DNA from: Enterobacteriaceae bacterium RIT714
GTDB lineage: Bacteria > Pseudomonadota > Gammaproteobacteria > Enterobacterales > Enterobacteriaceae
Reading direction: 5' to 3'
DNA: 64,000 nt
NCBI GenBank assembly: GCA_009668015.1
Contig: WJYB01000012.1
Span: 1-64,000 of the forward strand
Position numbers and translations under genes: made by a program. This document shows, one piece after another, positions 29,595 through 39,750 of the stretch. Positions within the stretch are counted from its first letter, which is position 1; each line of letters starts with the position of its first letter. The notes under the pieces are model-generated. The model did not search any database. It was not told the origin of the DNA and saw only the letters and a list, made by a program, of their open reading frames with translations.

Positions 29595-30028
29595 TTGCAT
29601 TGATTCAGCGCGTAACCCGTGCCAGCGTCACCGTGGAGGATGAGGTGACGGGTGAAATTGGCCCAGGACTTTTGGTGTTGTTAGGTGTCGAAAAGGATGA
29701 CGACGAACAAAAAGCGAACCGCTTATGCGAGCGAGTGCTCGGCTATCGCATCTTCAGCGATGCGGAAGGAAAGATGAATCTTAACGTCCAGCAGGCCGGT
29801 GGTAGCGTGCTGGTGGTGTCGCAATTTACGCTGGCCGCCGATACCGAACGCGGTATGCGCCCGGGATTCTCCAAAGGTGCCGATCCCGATCGCGCAGAAG
29901 CGCTATACGACTATTTTGTTGAACGTTGTCGTCAGCAAGAGATGAATACACAAACCGGACGGTTCGCTGCAGATATGCAGGTTTCGCTGGTAAACGACGG
30001 CCCTGTCACCTTCTGGCTCCAGGTATGA
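29591..30028 (+). CDS. dtd: D-aminoacyl-tRNA deacylase
   Basis: A 145-aa cytoplasmic proofreading enzyme that hydrolyses D-aminoacyl-tRNAs and mischarged glycyl-tRNA(Ala). It shows the two DTD signatures, SQFTLAADT and, at the C-terminus, [11 protein letters not shown]. The ATG at 29591 lies inside the end of yihY. Its own stop overlaps the fabY start (ATGA). The longer frame back to 29498 lies entirely within yihY. Confidence 0.96.
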   Translation: MIALIQRVTRASVTVEDEVTGEIGPGLLVLLGVEKDDDEQKANRLCERVLGYRIFSDAEGKMNLNVQQAGGSVLVVSQFTLAADTERGMRPGFSKGADPDRAEALYDYFVERCRQQEMNTQTGRFAADMQVSLVNDGPVTFWLQV

Positions 30029-31014
30029 GCACGCTTACGGCATGGCCGCGGGTCACAAGAGAGAGTACAGCTATGTATCACCTTCGAGTACCGCAAACAG
30101 AAGAAGAGTTAGAGGTTTACTACCATTTCCGCTGGGAAATGCTGCGCAAGCCCTTACATCAGCCGAAGGGATCGGAACGGGACGCCTGGGATGCCATGGC
30201 GCATCACCAGATGGTGGTTGACGAAGAGGGCAACCTGGTGGCCGTCGGGCGATTGTATATCAATGCCGATTATGAAGCCTCGATTCGCTTTATGGCGGTT
30301 CATCCCTCCGTGCAGGACAAAGGGCTGGGCACGCTGATGGCGATGACCCTGGAATCCGTTGCCCGCCAGGAAGGGGTTAAGCGCGTCACCTGTAGCGCCC
30401 GCGAAGATGCAGTGGAGTTCTTCTCCAAACTCGGTTTCGTCAATGAGGGCGAAATAACCGCGCCACAAACCACCCCGATTCGCCATTTTTTGATGATCAA
30501 ACCCATCGCCACGCTCGACGACATTCTCCATCGTGCTGACTGGTGCGGACAGCTGCAGCAAGCCTGGTATCAGCACATTCCGCTGAGCGAAAAAATGGGT
30601 GTGCGTATACAGCAATATACCGGGCAGAAATTTATTACCACCATGCCGGAAACGGGCAATCAAAATCCGCATCACACGCTGTTTGCCGGAAGCCTGTTCT
30701 CCCTGGCCACGCTCACCGGCTGGGGGCTCATCTGGCTGATGCTGCGCGAACGCCACCTTGGCGGCACCATTATTCTGGCCGATGCGCATATTCGTTACAG
30801 CGCGCCGATCAGCGGAAAACCGAGCGCGGTGGCCGATTTGGGGTCGCTTAGCGGCGATCTGGATCGTCTGGCGCGTGGGCGAAAAGCGCGAGTGCAGATG
30901 CAGGTCGAGCTCTTCGGTGACGACACGTCAGGCGCTGTATTTGAAGGCACCTATATCGTACTGCCTGCGAAACCGTATGGCGCCTATGAAGAGGGGGGGA
31001 ACGAAGAGGAGTAA
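30025..31014 (+). CDS. fabY: Probable acyltransferase FabY (YiiD)
   Basis: A 329-aa two-domain protein. An N-terminal GNAT acetyltransferase domain (about residues 17-155) has the acetyl-CoA loop [12 protein letters not shown]-terminal hotdog thioesterase-like domain (about 180-315) contains [21 protein letters not shown]. In E. coli, YiiD/FabY supports fatty acid initiation when FabH is missing. The start at 30025 overlaps dtd by 4 nt and gives the E. coli length. A hairpin with REP-like stem GGCCTGG/CCAGGCC follows at 31036-31061. Confidence 0.93.
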   Translation: MSTLTAWPRVTRESTAMYHLRVPQTEEELEVYYHFRWEMLRKPLHQPKGSERDAWDAMAHHQMVVDEEGNLVAVGRLYINADYEASIRFMAVHPSVQDKGLGTLMAMTLESVARQEGVKRVTCSAREDAVEFFSKLGFVNEGEITAPQTTPIRHFLMIKPIATLDDILHRADWCGQLQQAWYQHIPLSEKMGVRIQQYTGQKFITTMPETGNQNPHHTLFAGSLFSLATLTGWGLIWLMLRERHLGGTIILADAHIRYSAPISGKPSAVADLGSLSGDLDRLARGRKARVQMQVELFGDDTSGAVFEGTYIVLPAKPYGAYEEGGNEEE

Positions 31015-31186
31015 ATCTCTTCTGTCATCTTCCCCGGCCTGGTGAGGCGATACGCCAGGCCACTTCCCGTCCGGCGTTGAGTGTTCCAGTTCTGGAAAGC
31101 CGCTCGCAAAAGCAATAAGAATCCCTGGCTGCGACTTTAATCACCCGTTGATCTTCTGTATTTTGTTCGTTTATTAATCGCCGATG

Positions 31187-31203
31187 ATATACTGGAGGTA
31201 TAT
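31187..31203. promoter_or_regulatory. Candidate autoregulatory operator of the toxin-antitoxin pair
   Basis: ATATAC-TGGAG-GTATAT is a perfect 6-bp inverted repeat that includes the GGAGG ribosome binding site and ends one base before the antitoxin start. Ribbon-helix-helix antitoxins bind such short palindromes, so it is a good candidate site. As RNA it could also form a hairpin that hides the ribosome binding site. Confidence 0.5.
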
Positions 31204-31449
31204 ATGGGCATCATGGCGGAAATGGACATGGGACGAATATTACTCGATTTGTCGGATGAGGTTATCCACCGACTCGACGATCTTAAGCAGTATCGTAACC
31301 TTCCCCGGGCGGAGCTGTTACGTGAAGCCATTGAGCAATATCTTGAAAGACAGAGTCAGACAGTCATTTCTAGTGCGCTTGGGATTTGGCAAGAATGTGA
31401 TGAAGAGGGCGTTGAGTACCAACGGAAATTACGAGATGAGTGGCAATAA
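31204..31449 (+). CDS. Ribbon-helix-helix antitoxin
   Basis: An 81-aa protein. The core (about residues 10-50: [20 protein letters not shown], then [19 protein letters not shown] helices) is a CopG/ribbon-helix-helix DNA-binding fold. The C-terminal part ([20 protein letters not shown]) resembles the toxin-neutralising tails of VapB-like antitoxins. The start ATG is five bases from GGAGG. Its stop abuts the start of a PIN-domain toxin gene. E. coli has CopG-like genes yiiE and yiiF at this locus, so it may be a relative, but here it is paired with a toxin. Confidence 0.85.
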   Translation: MGIMAEMDMGRILLDLSDEVIHRLDDLKQYRNLPRAELLREAIEQYLERQSQTVISSALGIWQECDEEGVEYQRKLRDEWQ

Positions 31450-31818
31450 ATGAACGCTGCTCTTTTCGACACCAATATATTAATCGATTTGTTTAGTGGG
31501 CGCCGTGAGGCCATGGAAACGATCGAACAATACGCTTCGCAGCGGGCAATTAGTCTGGTCACCTGGATGGAAGTCATGGTGGGTGCGAAGAAATATCGTC
31601 AGGAACATCAGACGCGTATCGCGCTTTCTGCATTTGAAATTATTGACGTGTCGAAGGTGATTGCAGAAAGAAGCGTTCAGCTAAGGCAAGAGCATGGTAT
31701 GAAGCTGCCCGATGCCATCATTCTGGCTACTGCCCAGGTGCATCACCGCAGCCTGTTAACCCGCAACACAAAAGATTTTGCGGGGATAGCCGGTGTTGTC
31801 ACGCCCTATTATCTGTAA
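31450..31818 (+). CDS. VapC-type PIN-domain toxin
   Basis: A 122-aa PIN-domain ribonuclease. The expected acidic metal-binding residues are all present: Asp in LFDTNILID, Glu in TWMEVMVG, Asp in LPDAIILATA and Asp in TRNTKDFAG. VapC toxins cleave specific tRNAs or rRNA when their antitoxin is lost; the target here cannot be predicted. The start codon directly follows the antitoxin stop without its own strong ribosome binding site, so translation is probably coupled. A bidirectional terminator follows. Confidence 0.88.
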   Translation: MNAALFDTNILIDLFSGRREAMETIEQYASQRAISLVTWMEVMVGAKKYRQEHQTRIALSAFEIIDVSKVIAERSVQLRQEHGMKLPDAIILATAQVHHRSLLTRNTKDFAGIAGVVTPYYL

Positions 31819-31844
31819 ACCGGGCGCTTTCACACCCGGTTTTT
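31817..31844. terminator. Bidirectional terminator between the toxin gene and fdhE
   Basis: The stem AAACCGGG/CCCGGTTT followed by T residues on the plus strand, with A residues on the other side, separates two convergent units. Confidence 0.8.
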
Positions 31845-31849
31845 GATAT

Positions 31850-32779
31850 TTACTCACCTTCACCCGGGAACAGGAACGGGTTGATGGAGCTACGGGCAAA
31901 GCCTTCTTGCTCCATGCGCGCGTCGAGTACCAGCGTGGCGAGGTCGTCAGCGACGGCTTCGACTTTCGGGTCTTTTTCCTGATACAGAATCTTCAGGTAA
32001 GTGCCGCAGTCGCCGCAGCTTTCGGCCTTAACGGCGGCATTCTCGTTTTCCAGCGACCAGTAATTCAGATCGCGCGTTTGCTCGCAGTTGCTGCACTTGA
32101 TACGCACCACGTGCCACTCGGTCTCGCACAGGTTGCAGTGGAGATAACGCAGGCCCTGAGTCGTGCCAATTTGCACCATGCTGGTGACAGGCATTGAACC
32201 GCACACCGGGCAAAACTGGCGAGCTTCGCCGTATTCTGCCCGTGCTTTTCCTGGAATCAGGCTGGCCATTTGCGCCCAGTAGAGCGACAAGGCGGCCCAG
32301 ATGAACGGTGCTTTATCACTGCTGACCAGGGCAAAATCGGTGGCAAACAGCGCGCTCGCCATCTCTTCCAGCTCTTGCTCAGAGGCTTTTTCCAGATTTT
32401 CGATAACGGCCAGCGCCGGACCGCTCATCTCTGGTTTCAGCTCTGCTATCAGTGAATGCAGGAGCTTATGCCAGTGTTTATCGCGCGGCAGAACGTGGAT
32501 ATCCAGCGGCGGCTTACCCTGGTCGTTCGCCTCTTTAATGCGCGCGGACAGATCCATTTGCAGCGGATGGTCGTACAGCACCACTTCCTGCGCATGAGCG
32601 ATCAGCGCCGCAAAACGCAGAAATTCGCCAAGGGGATTGTTCTCTGCAAGCTCACGCAGACGTTCTGCACGGCGGTTGTAGAGGTTCTTGAGTCTGGGGA
32701 ATAACAACGGCGGAATGTATTCCGCCGTGCGTTTCTCGCTCGAACCCAGCTCATCTTGCGGGATTATGCGAATACTCAT
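31850..32779 (-). CDS. fdhE: Formate dehydrogenase accessory protein FdhE
   Basis: A 309-aa cytoplasmic protein needed for active respiratory formate dehydrogenases. The C-terminal half carries rubredoxin-like CXXC pairs that bind iron ([36 protein letters not shown]). It is the last gene of fdoGHI-fdhE and overlaps fdoI by 4 nt, which ties its expression to the enzyme it matures. Confidence 0.96.
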   Translation of the reverse strand: MSIRIIPQDELGSSEKRTAEYIPPLLFPRLKNLYNRRAERLRELAENNPLGEFLRFAALIAHAQEVVLYDHPLQMDLSARIKEANDQGKPPLDIHVLPRDKHWHKLLHSLIAELKPEMSGPALAVIENLEKASEQELEEMASALFATDFALVSSDKAPFIWAALSLYWAQMASLIPGKARAEYGEARQFCPVCGSMPVTSMVQIGTTQGLRYLHCNLCETEWHVVRIKCSNCEQTRDLNYWSLENENAAVKAESCGDCGTYLKILYQEKDPKVEAVADDLATLVLDARMEQEGFARSSINPFLFPGEGE

Positions 32780-33411
32780 TCAGATGACTTTTCCTGTTTC
32801 TGGCGGACTTCACGGTACCAGCGCGGGTGATGTTTCTTCGCCCACGTTTTAGTGACCCATCCTTCCACCATCGCGGTAATGGTGCCTTTCACCCAAAGGG
32901 CGGCGTAGATATGCACCATGATAACCACAATTAACGCGACTGCGGCAAATGAATGCAGCATCAGCGCAAATCGGATCACCGGGATTGAGAAAGCAGGCGC
33001 GAAATACGGACGCCAGATGATCACGCCGCTCACCAGCAACAGGACCAGGAAAATAATCGCCGCCCAGAATACGCATTTCTGACCGAAGTTATAGCGCCCG
33101 GTATCACCTACTTCCTCGTTGACGACGATCTTACGAATATTCTTCGCCCAAAAGATATCATCCCGATTGATTAGGTTATGGTGCCAGTAGCGGAAAAACA
33201 TGATGATAAACGAGGCAAACATGATCACGCCGACAAACGGGTGCAGAATTCGCGCCAGCTGTGGGGTGCCCATGATTTGCATCAGCCAGTTAAAGGACGG
33301 GAAGAAGAATCCCAGCCCGCTTATCGCCGCCAGCATGAAGCAGAAGGCGGTGACCCAGTGGTTGATACGTTCCGGCGCCGTGTAGCGCACGATGGTGTCA
33401 CGTCTTTTCAT
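32776..33411 (-). CDS. fdoI: Formate dehydrogenase-O cytochrome b556 subunit
   Basis: The gamma subunit, a 211-aa integral membrane dihaem cytochrome with four hydrophobic segments (about residues 20-38, 55-72, 110-132, 150-175). Membrane histidines able to ligate haem are visible ([40 protein letters not shown]). It passes electrons from FdoH to quinone. The start overlaps the fdoH stop by 4 nt. Confidence 0.96.
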   Translation of the reverse strand: MKRRDTIVRYTAPERINHWVTAFCFMLAAISGLGFFFPSFNWLMQIMGTPQLARILHPFVGVIMFASFIIMFFRYWHHNLINRDDIFWAKNIRKIVVNEEVGDTGRYNFGQKCVFWAAIIFLVLLLVSGVIIWRPYFAPAFSIPVIRFALMLHSFAAVALIVVIMVHIYAALWVKGTITAMVEGWVTKTWAKKHHPRWYREVRQKQEKSSE

Positions 33412-34310
33412 TTGCGCACCTCGTCTTTCTCTTCATGCAGATTATCTTCTTCCTCTTCCGCGCGGTTCGGACCGACACCGACGTAGTGGAAGATGCTCGC
33501 TGCAAAGGTTGCGGCAAAGCCAACGGCTGCCAGTGGTTTCCAGATACCTTTCCAGAACTTCACCGTGGCGCTGATTTCCGGGTTCTCCGGCAGGCCGTGA
33601 TACAGATTCGGCTTGTCGGCATGGTGCAGCACGTACATCACGTGCGTACCGCCAACGCCGGCCGGATCGTACAGGCCCGCATTGTCATAACCACGGGTTT
33701 TCAGCTCGGACACGCGCTCGCCCGCCAGCGTTTTCATATCCTCTTTGGAGCCAAAGTGGATAGCGCCAGTTGGACAGGTCTTCACGCAGGCCGGTTCCTG
33801 ACCCACCGTCACACGGTCCACGCACAGCGTACATTTGTAGACGCGGTTGTCTTCCGGGTTCAGGCGCGGTACGTCGAACGGACAACCGGCGATGCAATAG
33901 CCGCAGCCAATGCACTGCTCAGACTGGAAGTCGACGATACCGTTGGCATACTGAATGATAGCCCCTTCTGACGGACATGCCTTCAGGCAGCCCGGATCCG
34001 CACAGTGCATACAGCCATCTTTGCGGATCAGCCATTCCAGTTTGTCGTTCTGCTCCACTTCCGAGAAACGCATCACCGTCCAGGATTTGGCGGTCAGATC
34101 GGCCGGGTTGTCATACACCCCGACGTTGTGACCGACCTCGTCACGCAGGTCGTTCCACTCGGAACAGGCCACCTGACAGGCTTTACAGCCGATACAGGTG
34201 GTCACGTCGATAAGCTTCGCCACTTCCTGCTGGTGGTCCCGCGCCTGAGGCGCGGGCGTGAAACTGTTAGTCGCGGAACGACGGATGATATCTTGCGATT
34301 GATAAGCCAT
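33408..34310 (-). CDS. fdoH: Formate dehydrogenase-O iron-sulfur subunit
   Basis: The beta subunit, 300 aa, with four [4Fe-4S] cysteine clusters ([40 protein letters not shown] and CTLC...CVKTCP). A single C-terminal membrane helix (near residues 255-275, [20 protein letters not shown]) anchors it. It wires electrons from the Mo/Se catalytic subunit to the cytochrome. It lies 12 bp after fdoG and overlaps fdoI by 4 nt. Confidence 0.97.
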   Translation of the reverse strand: MAYQSQDIIRRSATNSFTPAPQARDHQQEVAKLIDVTTCIGCKACQVACSEWNDLRDEVGHNVGVYDNPADLTAKSWTVMRFSEVEQNDKLEWLIRKDGCMHCADPGCLKACPSEGAIIQYANGIVDFQSEQCIGCGYCIAGCPFDVPRLNPEDNRVYKCTLCVDRVTVGQEPACVKTCPTGAIHFGSKEDMKTLAGERVSELKTRGYDNAGLYDPAGVGGTHVMYVLHHADKPNLYHGLPENPEISATVKFWKGIWKPLAAVGFAATFAASIFHYVGVGPNRAEEEEDNLHEEKDEVRK

Positions 34311-34322
34311 AGGTCGTCTCCG

Positions 34323-37300
34323 TTACACCTTTTCCACGTTAACCAGGAAGGCTTTGAACTCCGGCGTTTGCGTATTCGCATCACCGACGAACGGCGTCAG
34401 GGTGTTGGCAATAAAGCCTTTCTTCGTCACGCCTTCGTAACCCCAGTGAATCGGGATGCCGATGGTATCCACCTCTTGCCCATGTACATTCAGCGTGCGA
34501 ATACGTTTGGTCACGACTGCCTTGGCCTTAATGTAGCCGCGGTTAGAAGAGACTTTGACGGTATCGCCATGGGCGATGCCGAGTTTATTCGCCAGCTTTT
34601 CACCGATCTCCACAAACTGTTCCGGCTGCGCGATCGCGTTAAGGAGCGCGTGTTTGGTCCAGTAGTGGAAGTGCTCGGTCAGACGGTAGGTCGTGCCGAC
34701 ATACGGGAACTTATCTTTTTTACCCAGCGCTTCAAAATCACCCTTGAAGATACGGGCGGCCGGATTCGAGATCACGTTCGGGTGCAGCGGGTTCGTCCCC
34801 AGCGGCGTTTCAAACGGCTCGTAGTGTTCCGGGAACGGACCTTCTGCCATTTTATCAATGGCGAACAGGCGACCCATCCCTTCCGGCTGCATGATAAATG
34901 GCCCGACATCGCTGCCCGGTGCGGCAGTGCTGTAGTCCGGAATATCCACGCCACCCCACTTCGCGCCGTCCCATTTCAGGAGCTGACGCTTCGGATCCCA
35001 CGGCTTGCCCTGCGGGTCAGCGGAAGCACGGTTATACAGAATGCGGCGGTTTAACGGCCACGCCCATGCCCAGCCGAGCGTATTGCCCAGGCCCGACGGA
35101 TCGGCGTTATCGCGGTTCGCCATCTGGTTACCTTTTGGCGTCCAGCTACCGGCGAAAATCCAGCAGCCGCTGGCAGTTGAGCCATCATCACGCAGGTGCG
35201 CAAAGGTACTCAGCTGATCGCCTTTCTTCGCCAGAACGGTGCCGGTGGCCGGATCGATAACATCCGCCAGCGCTTTGCCGTTGCTCTCCATAGCCACTTC
35301 TTCCGGAGCCGGATTTTCAGGCGTCGAATAGTTCCAGGTCATGTTCAGCACCTGTTCCGGATTCGCCCCGCCTTCTGCCGCGTACATCTTACGCAGACGC
35401 AAGAAGATACCCGCCAGGATCTCGCCGTCGTTCATGGCGATTCCCGGGGCGTCCGCGCCTTTCCAGTGCCACTGCAACCAGCGGCCGGAGTTAACGATAG
35501 AACCGTTCTCTTCAGCGAAGCAGGTGGAAGGCAAACGGAACACTTCCGTCTGGATTTTCGCTGGATCGACGTCGTTCGATTCACCGTGGTTCTGCCAGAA
35601 GGTCGAGGTTTCGGTATTCAGCGGGTCAATCGTCACCAGGAACTTCAGTTTGGACAGCGAGGCCACAACCTTGTTTTTGTTCGGGAACGAGGCGACAGGG
35701 TTAAAGCCCTGGCACAGATAGCCGTTCACCTTGCCCTGATGCATCATGTCGAAATACTGCAGAACGTCGTAACCCTTATCCCACTTCGGCAGCCAGTCAA
35801 AGCCCCAGCTGTTATCCGCTGTCGCTTTATCGCCGTAGAAGGCTTTCATCATCGAGACGAAGAATTTCGGGTAGTTACTCCAGTAGTTGACCTGGCCTGC
35901 CAGCAGCGGTTTTGGCGTGTTAGCGGTCAGATAGGTCTGGAGGTCGGCCTGTTTTTCGCTTGGCAGCGTCATGTAGCCCGGCAGGCTCTGTGACAGCAGA
36001 CCCAGGTCGGTCAGACCCTGAATATTGGAGTGGCCGCGCAGGGCATTCACGCCGCCGCCTGCCATTCCCATATTGCCGAGCAGCAGCTGAACCATCGCCA
36101 TGGTACGGATGTTCTGCGCGCCGACGGAGTGTTGCGTCCAGCCGAGTGCGTACAGGAACGATGCCGTTTTATCGTGGGCGCTGGTTTCGGCGATGTACTC
36201 ACAGACTTTCAGGAAGTCGGCTTTCGGCGTACCGCAGATGTTCTCGACCATCTCTGGCGTATAGCGGGAAACGTGCGTTTTCAGCAGGTTCCACACACAG
36301 CGCGGATGGGTCAGCGTGGTATCGCGTTTCGCGAAGCCGTTTTCATCCAGCTCGTAGTTCCAGCTGGTTTTATCGTATTTACGCTTATCGGCGTCGTAAC
36401 CGCTGAACAGACCGTCTTCAAAGCCATAATCTTCACGCACGATCAGGCTGGCGTTGGTATAGGCCTCGGTGTATTCACGGTTATATTTTTCGTTGTTCAT
36501 CAGGTACAGCAATACGCCTGACAGGAAAGTAATGTCAGTACCTGAGCGAATAGGGGTGTAGAAATCCGCCACTGACGCGGTACGCGTAAAGCGGGGATCG
36601 ATCACAATCAGTTTCGCGCCATTGTGAATTTTGGCTTCCATCGCCCAGCGGAATCCTACCGGATGCGCTTCTGCCGCGTTTCCACCCATCACAATGATGA
36701 GGTTAGCGTTTTTGATGTCGACCCAGTGGTTGGTCATCGCACCGCGACCAAATGTTGGAGCAAGACTTGCTACCGTTGGTCCGTGTCAGACACGCGCCTG
36801 GTTGTCGACCGCGAGCATACCGAGTGCGCGCGTAAATTTCTGGGTGAGATAACCGGTCTCATTACTGGACGCCGATGCACACAGCATACCGGTAGAGAGC
36901 CAGCGGTTAACGGTCACGCCATCCGCATTTTGAGGAATATAGTTCGCATCGCGGTCTTCTTTAATCAGTTTAGCGATGCGGTCAAAAGCATCATCCCAGC
37001 TGATTTGCTGCCATTTATCGGAGCCTGGAGCGCGATATTCAGGGAATTTCAGACGGCTTTCTGAGTGGATGAAGTCCACCAGACCTGCGCCTTTCGGGCA
37101 CAGCGCGCCACGGTTGACCGGATGATCCGGGTCGCCTTCAATATGGAAAATAGATGCTTTGGCGTTTTTCGCACCGTCGCCGAGGCTATACATCAACAGC
37201 CCACAACCGACAGAGCAGTAGGTGCAGGTATTACGGGTTTCGCGGGTGCGCAGCAGTTTATATTGCCGTGTTTCCGCCAGTGCTACACCGGGTGCAAAAC

Positions 37301-37373
37301 CCAGCGCCGCTGCCGTAGTGCCTGCCATACCGCCAGCGCAGATCTTAAAGAACTGCCTTCTGCTGACCTGCAT
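34323..37373 (-). CDS. fdoG: Formate dehydrogenase-O catalytic subunit (selenocysteine-containing)
   Basis: The alpha subunit oxidises formate in the periplasm using a bis-MGD molybdenum centre. It is 1016 aa when the in-frame TGA at 36786-36788 is read as selenocysteine 196, the position and length in E. coli. A twin-arginine signal is present (SRRQFFK, residues 4-10, then a hydrophobic stretch ending ALA). A [4Fe-4S] site (CTYCSVGCG) follows. A SECIS-like stem-loop lies directly after the TGA, so this is not a broken gene. Automatic callers would split it in two. It is the first gene of fdoGHI-fdhE, with a long upstream region holding a CRP-like site. Confidence 0.97.
36747..36788 (-). other. 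Selenocysteine insertion element of fdoG
   Basis: Starting at the TGA, the minus strand can pair GACCAA(C) with TTGGTC-type sequence into a stem. This is capped by AGCAAGTCTTGCT, whose apical AGTCT-type loop is that of enterobacterial formate dehydrogenase SECIS elements bound by SelB. It lies within coding sequence, as expected in bacteria. Confidence 0.88.
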
Positions 37374-37829
37374 GGGTCACTCCTTGTTTCTTGCCGACAT
37401 TGCTACCCTTCATAATTTTGCGCTGCAGTTTCGTTGGCTGCTTTCTCTTACCCCAGCCACTGATTTGAATCAGCTCCTGAGGATTCGCTCAATTGCCGCC
37501 GTCCTGCAACACGAATTATTTTGGGTAATTATTGTTTTCGCGCATGATTGAAAAACAACCACAGTGCTCAAAATTTGATTTATGCCCTCATTTCCACGAG
37601 GGGTATGTTTTGAGAATACCACAATGTCGGTAAGCCTGTTCCGACGTGGTTAATACAAAGTGAACGTATTATCACCCTGATGATTATAAAGTGTGATATC
37701 GATCACATTTTTGTTCTGGCTTGTTACGGGGGTGTATCAGCGGGTTGGTTGTGCCACTCCTAAATGAGTAGGTAAACCTGGCAGAGAATAAGCCTACTCA
37801 AGTGAGCAGCATGGGGTTGTGTTTGTCCC
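37374..37829. promoter_or_regulatory. fdoG upstream region with a consensus CRP site
   Basis: A 456-bp non-coding stretch. TGTGATATCGATCACA at 37692-37707 is a perfect match to the CRP consensus on both half-sites, about 320 bp before fdoG and 120 bp past the stop of the lipoprotein gene. An 8-bp inverted repeat TGAGTAGG/CCTACTCA with a 20-nt spacer lies at 37765-37800, downstream of the lipoprotein gene. No gene is evident. Confidence 0.7.
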
Positions 37830-38282
37830 TTATAAAGTGCGCTTAACATGCCATTGATTGTCGACAAAAAACACGTAGCGGTAGTTTTTGTTATTCAGGG
37901 TGTAGGACACGCCGTAGGTATAACCAGGCGTCAGCGTTAAGTTGATACAGGAATCGGGATAGGAAAAGCTGACATGCTCTTTAACGGCAAATTCCTTATA
38001 GATGCCGTCTTGTGTCGAAGAGATGTTATAGCGACTTAGTACGTCTTTTTTATCCATTGAAAAGCAGACATGTTCTTTATCAACAAAGATTGCGCGCCAG
38101 GGTGCAGCACGATCGCGTACTCCACACCCTGCAACAGCTAACAGTAACAAAGCGAGAGCTCGATGAACCCAGACCAGGTTGTAGTGAATGCTGGAGCCAT
38201 AAAGCGAGCTGGCGAGATGACTCTCACCGAGCGATAACCGACGCAAACCGCCAATATCAATATCGTTCATTTCCCTGATCAT
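37830..38282 (-). CDS. Orphan lipoprotein, possibly type VI secretion immunity-like
   Basis: A frame of up to 150 aa. A hydrophobic stretch with a lipobox (ALALLLLAVAGC, cysteine near residue 53) is followed by a mature part of about 97 residues rich in aromatic and beta-forming residues (SFSYPDSCINLTLTPGYTYG and NYRYVFFVDNQWHV). I recall similar short lipoproteins being annotated in Enterobacter-type genomes as putative T6SS immunity periplasmic lipoproteins, but this is from memory. The start is unclear: the possible ATGs (38282, 38270) give an unusually long leader of about 50 residues. The 5' end may therefore be altered or replaced. No T6SS gene lies nearby, and E. coli has nothing here. 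Confidence 0.6.
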   Translation of the reverse strand: MIREMNDIDIGGLRRLSLGESHLASSLYGSSIHYNLVWVHRALALLLLAVAGCGVRDRAAPWRAIFVDKEHVCFSMDKKDVLSRYNISSTQDGIYKEFAVKEHVSFSYPDSCINLTLTPGYTYGVSYTLNNKNYRYVFFVDNQWHVKRTL

Positions 38283-38539
38283 TTATCAACCATCCTCAAT
38301 GGTAAAAACCCTTTATTACTCCTTACCTCACATTTGTACTTGCGCGAAAGTGCGGGAATTAAGTGCTATAACGCACATTGGAACGCGCACAGTTCCCAGT
38401 GTTTCCGCTATTGTCTGGGTTTACAAATGCCCTATTCATCTCAGTATGGCTGCCGAAAAGTTGATCCATACTATGCGCAAGACCTGCGGATTGTGATGCA
38501 ATAGCAGGCTCACCTTTGTGGTTGTTCAGGAATACCGTA

Positions 38540-39376
38540 GTGTCAAAACAGAATCGTGATACCCATTCGTCTCCGCTGCCTGCTGGCGTCGTGGAACAGC
38601 CGGTACACAGACCCCCACAGATTAACGTCGCCATCCCCGATTTTCTGGCGCAAGAAGTGCCTGTGGCACTGGTCTATAACGGAATTTCCCATGTTGTGAT
38701 GATGGCCTCGCCCAAAGATCTGACGCTTTTCGCGATGGGCTTTTCGCTCTCGGAGGGCATTATTGAGCGGCCGCAGGAAATCTACGGCATGGAAGTGGTT
38801 CAGGCATGCAACGGCCTTGAAGTACAAATTGAGCTTTCAAGCCGCCGCTTTATGGGGCTAAAAGAGCGTCGACGCGCGCTTGCCGGGCGCACGGGCTGTG
38901 GCGTGTGCGGTGTGGAGCAACTTAACGATATCGGTAAGCCGATTGTCCCGCTGCCCTTTACCCAGACGTTTAATCTTGGGCATCTCGATCATGCGCTCGC
39001 CCATCTCAACGACGTTCAGCCCATCGGGCAACTCAGCGGCTGCACGCATGCTGCGGCCTGGGTGCAGCCATCAGGTGAAATTGCGGGTGGGCATGAAGAT
39101 GTCGGGCGGCACGTCGCGCTGGATAAACTGCTTGGACGCCGCGCGGGTGAAAGCGACGCCTGGCGTCAGGGCGCGGCGCTGGTATCCAGCCGTGCAAGCT
39201 ATGAGATGGTGCAAAAAGCGGCGATGTGCGGCGTCGAAATCCTGTTTGCCGTTTCGGCGGCGACGACCCTTGCCGTTGAGGTGGCGCAGCGCTGCAACCT
39301 GACGTTAGTCGGCTTCTGCAAGCCGGGAAGGGTGACGGTCTATACTCATCCGCAGCGCCTTATTGTTAATCAGTAA
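38540..39376 (+). CDS. fdhD: Formate dehydrogenase sulfurtransferase FdhD
   Basis: A 278-aa cytoplasmic protein that transfers sulfur from IscS to the molybdenum cofactor of formate dehydrogenases before their export. The sulfur-carrying cysteine pair is in [10 protein letters not shown] (about residue 115). Cofactor-binding blocks include GCTHAAAW and [15 protein letters not shown] choose a GTG at 38540, seven bases after AGGAA. A TTG eight codons earlier is the longer alternative. The N-terminal 35 residues differ from E. coli. It is transcribed away from the fdo operon it serves. Confidence 0.95.
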   Translation: MSKQNRDTHSSPLPAGVVEQPVHRPPQINVAIPDFLAQEVPVALVYNGISHVVMMASPKDLTLFAMGFSLSEGIIERPQEIYGMEVVQACNGLEVQIELSSRRFMGLKERRRALAGRTGCGVCGVEQLNDIGKPIVPLPFTQTFNLGHLDHALAHLNDVQPIGQLSGCTHAAAWVQPSGEIAGGHEDVGRHVALDKLLGRRAGESDAWRQGAALVSSRASYEMVQKAAMCGVEILFAVSAATTLAVEVAQRCNLTLVGFCKPGRVTVYTHPQRLIVNQ

Positions 39377-39488
39377 ATTTGAATAACGTGAGCAAATCCT
39401 TCCGCTTTTAGTTGTTGATGATGAGGCCTATTATTATCACATCAAGGCACAACGCCTCATCTAAACAACTTACTGAAGGATTTATATC

Positions 39489-39701
39489 ATGAAAAGCATC
39501 AAAACTTTTGTCGCAGTTATCGCTCTTGCCGCTTCTTTCGGTTCATTCGCTGCTCAGACCGTAACCGCCACCTCGTCTACCATTGATGGCGCAGAAGCAA
39601 AAATTGCTACTCAGGCTCAACAGGCTGGCGCGTCTTCTTACACCATTACTCAGGCTTTCTCGGGTAACCGTGTACACATGACCGCTGAACTGAACAAATA
39701 A
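39489..39701 (+). CDS. YdgH/BhsA/McbA-family small periplasmic protein
   Basis: A 70-aa protein with a signal peptide (about residues 1-21, cleavage after SFA) and one DUF1471 (YdgH/BhsA/McbA-like) domain of about 49 residues. The domain ends in the family-typical pattern AGASSYTITQAFSGNRVHMTAELNK in which Y, I and H/M positions recur. Relatives such as BhsA and McbA respond to stress and influence biofilm formation; the specific role here is unknown. It stands alone, with AAGGATTTATATC before the ATG and an intrinsic terminator behind. E. coli has yiiG in this interval. Confidence 0.88.
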   Translation: MKSIKTFVAVIALAASFGSFAAQTVTATSSTIDGAEAKIATQAQQAGASSYTITQAFSGNRVHMTAELNK

Positions 39702-39712
39702 GTACGAAGCCA

Positions 39713-39747
39713 CTGTCCCCTGCTCATCCGGGCAGGGACAGGTTTTT
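39713..39747 (+). terminator. Terminator of the DUF1471 gene
   Basis: A stem of about 10 bp with one bulged base (CTGTCCCCTGC/GCAGGGACAG) is followed by TTTTT. It ends 4 bp before the stop of convergent frvR. Confidence 0.82.
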
Positions 39748-39750
39748 CCC

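Noticed and set aside
31036..31061. Hairpin after fabY considered as a REP element or terminator
   Set aside because: The GGCCTGG/CCAGGCC stem is clear, but there is no T run and the match to the REP consensus is too partial to name.
34005..35054. A 349-codon plus-strand frame over fdoH and fdoG
   Set aside because: Antisense to two well-supported genes, with low-complexity Arg/His-rich translation typical of shadow frames.
36786..37373. fdoG interrupted by a stop codon, as in a pseudogene
   Set aside because: The TGA is at the selenocysteine position, is followed by a SECIS-like hairpin, and both halves are intact at full family length.
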